A stretch of DNA of 64,000 bases, from NCBI RefSeq assembly GCF_037975245.1, contig NC_092562.1, positions 28,409,554 through 28,473,553 on the forward strand, written 5' to 3'. This DNA comes from Apostichopus japonicus. Lineage: Eukaryota > Echinodermata > Holothuroidea > Aspidochirotida > Stichopodidae. Both the position numbers and the translations under genes were made by a program. Of this stretch, positions 59,471-64,000 are shown in pieces; position 1 is the stretch's first letter; every line of letters starts with the position of its first letter. The notes below the pieces were generated by a model. It did not search any database. It worked only from the letters and a program-made list of their open reading frames with translations, and was not told the origin of the DNA.

Positions 59471-60345
59471 GTGACATCATCAATTTACCACAAAGCTCAA
59501 AGTTCAACAATAGATGATTGAGTATTTCGAATTCATCTTGTCATTTTTTTCTTTCATTAACATGTTCATGTGACATTACGTTGTCCGTTACTTGACTCGG
59601 TAAGTTCGTCGTGACTTTGTTATGACTAGTGGTAAACACAATAAAGTGACATCTGTTTTATGTCTCACAAACAATAATCAGACGATAACATTTGAACATA
59701 CAGATGAGAATATTGCGCAGTGTAATTGTTTATTCACCTTTATTAACATATTACCGATGATGAACATCTTCATATCATATCAACAATCATAATTACATAG
59801 GATCAGATGACATAGTCTGACATACGTACATATATATATTTCTATCACCAAAAATCGAAACACATTACTTATAGGTTGTATTCAAAAGGATAATCATGCA
59901 AATGTGCAAACACTTTCGAATGTTTCACATTAATTTGCGATACTTTGGACAACAACAGCAAAGCGTTTGGTGTAATGAATTCTTGCTGAATTAATGAAAC
60001 TTGGTATTTACTAAAATGAGAGCTTTTCTGAAAAAAAACAAACAAAGAAAACAAAAAGTGTAAATGAAGTAGTAAGGTATGTTTAAGACGCACTCACTGC
60101 ACAGAAACATTAAAATATACTCTTCATGTTGTAGACACTCGTACCAGACAGTTAATACTCCTTCCCAGAGACAAGGAGACCCTGGTCATGCCCCTGGGAC
60201 CTTTATCTCACTGCCCTCCCCTTCCCCCCATGTTTGAAGTTTTCATAAATTCATGGACACTTAAGAATACATAATTTTTGATCCCATATTTTCCATGGTA
60301 TTATAACTAACCATTGGGCCCATTGCTGTAGCCCACCCTCCTGCC
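59471..60345. other. Spacer between duplication copies
   Basis: AT-rich, with no gene recognised. Confidence 0.5.
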
Positions 60346-60937
60346 CCACCCCCTTCTCGTCAAGCCTAGGCTCTGTCCATCCCTTTCAATTACACTAATT
60401 TCAAAACAGATGAATTTAGGACAAATGCAGGAGATTCGATGAGCACTGGTAACCATTAATATGGCATATAATGCCAAAAGTTTGGACCAGACTGTGTCCA
60501 TAAGTTGAAAGTGTAGAAATTGGAGCAAAACCCAATGCATTTCAACCAAAAAATTGTTAACTTCTGAAGCGACGGAGAAACGTCGTGTAAAGAGTGAAGC
60601 AAAGCATAAATTTTCAAATGATTTCACACGATATTAGTCTGCAGACATCTTAAACACATTTCTGCTGCTTTTAATAATAACAAAATCATGTTCACGAAAT
60701 GATGAAATGATCCATCAAGTTCAAACGAAAAGATATGAAAGCACGTTGCTCTTACTTTGTGGACCACAAAACGGTTCTGCATTAAGCTAAATAAGTGGTT
60801 TGTAGTCTGTTGCTATTCTTGAACAGCCCAATGGTAGTAGCCATATAGATGTGTCTGACTGCATGAGAAGTTTTGTTTGGTCTGCAAATCTGAAAATTCA
60901 CAACATGGCTTGAATATTCACATCCTCATCAAATATA

Positions 60938-61696
60938 ATAATCATAAATTACATTAATATATCGCTTAATACAACATTTCAAAGCGCTTTACAATGTAGG
61001 AAAGAGCAGGCGCGTAGCAAGGAATTTGCCAAGGGAGGGGCGAAACTGTAGATTCGGCATTGCAAACTATCTAAGCGTAGCGCCACCATGTTTGGCGCGA
61101 AGCGTACAAGAAAATTTTGGCTGAAAATGCCTCCCAGATCGCTGGAAATGGCACCTCCCAGGCCTTGTAAGTTGTATCTTAGCATTTTCTCTTTTGAAAA
61201 TACTAGCGATATCATAAAAACATTTAAAAAAATATGCTCAAGGGGGGGGGGCGCCGCCCCCCCCCCCTTGGCTACGCGCCTGGGAAAGAGACAAAGGAAT
61301 CCAAGGTACAAAAATAAACTAGAAATCAAACAGAAATGTTTTAAGTTGTCTCTTGAAATACAGAGGGAGAGGCACGAATATGAATGGCAGTTCGTTCTAA
61401 AGAGAAGGCGCAGCGACAGAAAAGGCACGATCGCCATAACGAGGGCGGGTACGTGGACCAGGAGTTAATTGCAAATGCGCATGATAGGAAGAGCGAAGGG
61501 TAACTGTAGTTGACCGACGCAGAGGAGTAAGAAGGTCAGTGATATATTGAGGGGCAAGCCCGTTGATTGCTTTGTAGGTGTAAAGTAGGATCTTAAACTG
61601 GATGCGCTGAGAGACGGGAAGCCAATACAATGAACGGATTACAGGAGTGATGTGATCAAACTTTTTAATGAGTGAGACTAGGCGCTCAGCAGCCTA
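60938..61696 (-). mobile_element. CR1/L2-like LINE 3' fragment
   Basis: On the minus strand from 61690: KKFDHITPVIRSLYWLPVSQ, then FKILLYTYKAINGLAPQYI, FSVAAPSL, a TAG where Trp is expected, and NELPF ... FKRQLKTFLF. The 3' untranslated part has 'gtaaagcgctttgaa', a well-known LINE 3' block. It is 5' truncated and split by the 61007-61282 MITE. Confidence 0.85.
61007..61282 (+). mobile_element. hAT-like MITE, 276 bp, 8-bp TSD GGAAAGAG
   Basis: Ends CAGGCGCGTAGCAAGG and CTTGGCTACGCGCCTG. Exact GGAAAGAG duplications at 60999-61006 and 61283-61290. Core at 61069-61150. It sits inside the LINE's 3' untranslated region. Confidence 0.92.
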
Positions 61697-62170
61697 GTCT
61701 CTCTATAAAACACCATTGATGAAGCTGGAAATATCTTACACAGAGAAACTAACATTAATCCAGGTTTACAGATCTCTCCAAAGATGTCAATATCAAAAGA
61801 AACAGTGAAAAGTAATACTTTGGTAAATATTACCACTAAAACAATTTTAACTGACAGAAGGTAGCAGTTCACAATATTTCTTCTGTATTATCAATGAAAT
61901 ATTCATCTTTCTCTGAGCATAACTTGCCTTAACTTGACTGATTTTTACACAACTAATTTAAACGTTAGTTTTTCTGTACAAGATTAATCACTGGCGGGCT
62001 GAAAAAGAAATCCTGTCTGGGAAAATCTTTTACAAAGTTTCATAATACATTCATCGCCTTTTTTGGTCTTTGTTATAAAAAGACTGATTTATAGTTAGTA
62101 TTTTATGTACAATAGGATAGAATAAGAGCTCAAATAACTTGTATTTTCATTCTATCATTGAAAATGTATT

Positions 62171-62630
62171 TATGAAATAACAAGAAACTCATCAGAGTTA
62201 ATACAAAATCAGGGAAATTTCTGCTGTCTTTGGCCTTACTAAAAGCAATGCAGTCCTTCAACCATATTGAACTTAATATATGTCTTACCCTGCAATAACT
62301 CTTTTGGGGCTAATGGAGCACAGAAACCTCACCCCCACCCCTCCATGCACACTGTACCTTCCACCTCCACCCCCCCCCCCAACTTGCTGTGATCTTTGAT
62401 CAAACCTATAGTTTCAAAATTGTTCAGAAATGTTTTATATCCACTGCTTGGAGCTATATAAAAGTAACTGTGATTTGTGGATTGTTTTTTTTCTTATATT
62501 GAATTCATCCTGAGAACTAGCATACTGTTATGCTAATGATGCAAAAATGAAATGATTTTCCTGAATTTCCCATGTATAACTGCTCTCGCTTCATTCATAC
62601 GATACATTGCACAAATATGGTATCCTCTGT
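62171..62630. other. Intergenic stretch
   Basis: No gene recognised. C run near 62372-62381. Confidence 0.5.
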
Positions 62631-62637
62631 CAAGCCC

Positions 62638-62787
62638 GCCCCGCATGCGTCGTGCCGTACTTTCCTTGGTCAGCACTAGGAGCTCTCTGAGTGGCTGGCA
62701 TGAGAGCACCAACCGATTTCCAACATTTGGAACACAGGTTTTTCTTTGCTGGATCTCCAAACATGCCATCTGGACAACCTGTGGACG
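62638..62787 (-). CDS. Possible terminal exon with an A20-like zinc finger
   Basis: On the minus strand a plausible acceptor (TTCTTTTATCACGTCCACAG, ending at 62788) leads into a frame reading CPDGMFGDPAKKNLCSKCWK, then SVGALMPATQRAPSADQGKY and a TGA at about 62638. FGxPAxxNLCSKC is the hallmark of A20-type zinc fingers (ZFAND, Rabex-5, A20). However, the second Cys of the C-x3-C pair is missing and the spacing is about two residues short. No upstream exon is found in the window. It could be an exon of a gene running in from the right, a pseudogene or chance. Confidence 0.3.
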
Positions 62788-63084
62788 TGATAAAAGAATT
62801 GAATGCTTAATAAAGGGTTATGGTTATGGTTGCACACTTAAACGACCTCCCTGCTGCACTAATTTTACCCTGCCCCCACCCCCCCCCCCCCAACAACCAC
62901 TTACCTCCTTTTTTCTGCACTTATCATTCAGGCGACATCTGAAAAATTACTATGAAAGCTTTTATTGATTGTATCCGTTGTAAGGGGGTGGGAGTAGGTG
63001 GTGGTGGTTGGGGGGTAGTGTTATTTGTCTTATTTGTTAAGGTTATCTGTTTTTATTGGAGGGGGGGGGGGTCTTTTTAGGTGT
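62788..63084. other. Intergenic stretch with C and G runs
   Basis: Poly-C at 62878-62890 and G-rich DNA at 62984-63070. No gene seen. Confidence 0.5.
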
Positions 63085-63235
63085 TAAGGTTTTCTATTTT
63101 CTTTGATGGGAGTACTCTATTCGATTAAGCCCACAAGGGTTTCTTAGTTTACTTCCTTTCACATATTTTACTTATTTGCAGTTATATTGTCTTGTTCACC
63201 TTGTATTACTATGTGTTGAAACAAATAAATCATCA
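63085..63235 (+). mobile_element. Retroelement 3' tail, copy 2
   Basis: Same tail as 37055-37240: 'gatgggagtactctatt', 'acttcctttcacat', 'gaaacaaataaatcatc'. Confidence 0.5.
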
Positions 63236-64000
63236 AGATTTAGCGTACTACACGAACTGGTTAAATGTTTTCACGACGTCATCTTCACTCTAATCTAATA
63301 TTCTGACTTCATCAGAACTAAAAAAAAAACTTCAATCCAGAAACCTTTTAAGACATGAATTAACTTTCTCAAAGTTTACTCGTGAAGGCGAAAATTGCGA
63401 GGTGGAGTGTTGCTCTTTAATTTCTAACCATGGATATTCGTTTCCTTTGGTTCGAGTATCAAAGAATTGTACAAAACGTAGCAACACTGATTTATGCTAA
63501 TTATGAAAGTGACTTAAGATGCAGAGGATTATATGTCTGGAGGAGAAAAGGAGTGGTGGGAGAAAAAGAAATATGGGGGGGGGGGGGGTGAATATGGGGA
63601 GAACTGTGAATATGTGAACCAAGTTGAGCTGTCATATCCTTATTTTACTTACCCCCTGGTCTTTGGCATTTGCTTCTTTTGTACTGAGGGGGAATTCTTC
63701 CGGTGGTGTTGGGTATGTGGGGCTCGCGTCTGACATGTCTGGTCTGACATATACAAACCTGAACGTGAACAAAAGATATACTGTTAAGTCAATCATGAAA
63801 ATAACACTTTACAAAGTTCAAAGCTAAGAGAGATGAACAAAAATTCTTACTACTCTGTTATGGGAGTGAGAAAGGAATTATTAATAGTAAATTATTGGGT
63901 GTTTGAAAACCCCTAATAAAATTGTTTAGCCATATTCCCTACGGACAAAGGGTCTTCTAATCTTTTTTGCTTTATCCTAGTTTCAAGATAAAATGTTAAC
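63236..64000. other. Intergenic right edge
   Basis: No supported gene. G run at 63577-63588. Confidence 0.5.

Larger units (their letters stand above)
60350..62170 (+). repeat. Segmental duplication, copy B, interrupted by a LINE
   Basis: Direct repeat of 58430-59470. Homology breaks at 'catcaaatata' (about 60937) and resumes at 'taaaacac' (about 61697). The gap is the minus-strand LINE fragment. Confidence 0.9.

Noticed and set aside
61240-61270. Strong G-run/C-run hairpin as a terminator
   Set aside because: It is the internal part of the 61007-61282 MITE right end, not a transcription terminator.

Overview
The window looks like nuclear DNA of an echinoderm or a closely related marine deuterostome. 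The two recognisable host genes are animal orthologs with many GT-AG introns. AT-rich intergenic DNA is full of the TAGGCCTA-type words and GGGGG/CCCCC runs I associate with sea urchins and sea cucumbers, and transposons are dense. The exact taxon cannot be fixed from the sequence alone.

Layout. (1) 1.4-7.1 kb: a two-exon gene for a 526-residue charged, probably disordered protein that I do not recognise. (2) 10.3-17.8 kb: the 3' part of a LINE split by a 6.45-kb DNA transposon with long inverted repeats, an ATGAT target duplication and a giant ORF. That ORF has zinc-knuckle-like modules, a FEN/PIN-like acidic triad and a C-terminal CXC domain. (3) 18.3-24.8 kb: nested non-autonomous, mostly hAT-like elements. 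(4) 25.6-46.3 kb: the conserved core, with TIMM29 on the minus strand and CHERP on the plus strand (17 coding exons, 896 residues) head to head across about 470 bp. CHERP introns hold MITEs, a tRNA-derived SINE, retroelement tails and at least six minisatellites. (5) 47-57.1 kb: more hAT-like elements, including one with a hAT transposase C-terminus, a pair of inverted minisatellites and a 181-bp satellite. (6) 57.8 kb: a U2 snRNA-like locus with a canonical 5' end but a replaced 3' body. (7) 58.4-62.2 kb: a tandem segmental duplication. Its second copy took a LINE, which then took a MITE. (8) About 62.7 kb, minus strand: a possible terminal exon with an A20-like zinc finger.

How it fits together. 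CHERP (SURP, CID, RS and G-patch domains) is a U2 snRNP-associated splicing factor in other animals. TIMM29 is a subunit of the TIM22 carrier translocase of the mitochondrial inner membrane. The shared promoter suggests housekeeping co-expression. Nearly everything else is mobile DNA. Nine elements with different termini and either 5-bp or 8-bp target duplications share one subterminal core (AGCGGAGCGCCACC ... GGTTGGCGCGGAGCGTAC). One of them encodes the hAT dimerisation domain. This suggests one hAT-type machinery mobilising a modular family. The second main novelty is the 10.9-17.3 kb element. It gives physical proof (inverted repeats, target duplication, reconstructable empty site) that a very common 'uncharacterised' invertebrate protein family is carried by a DNA transposon.
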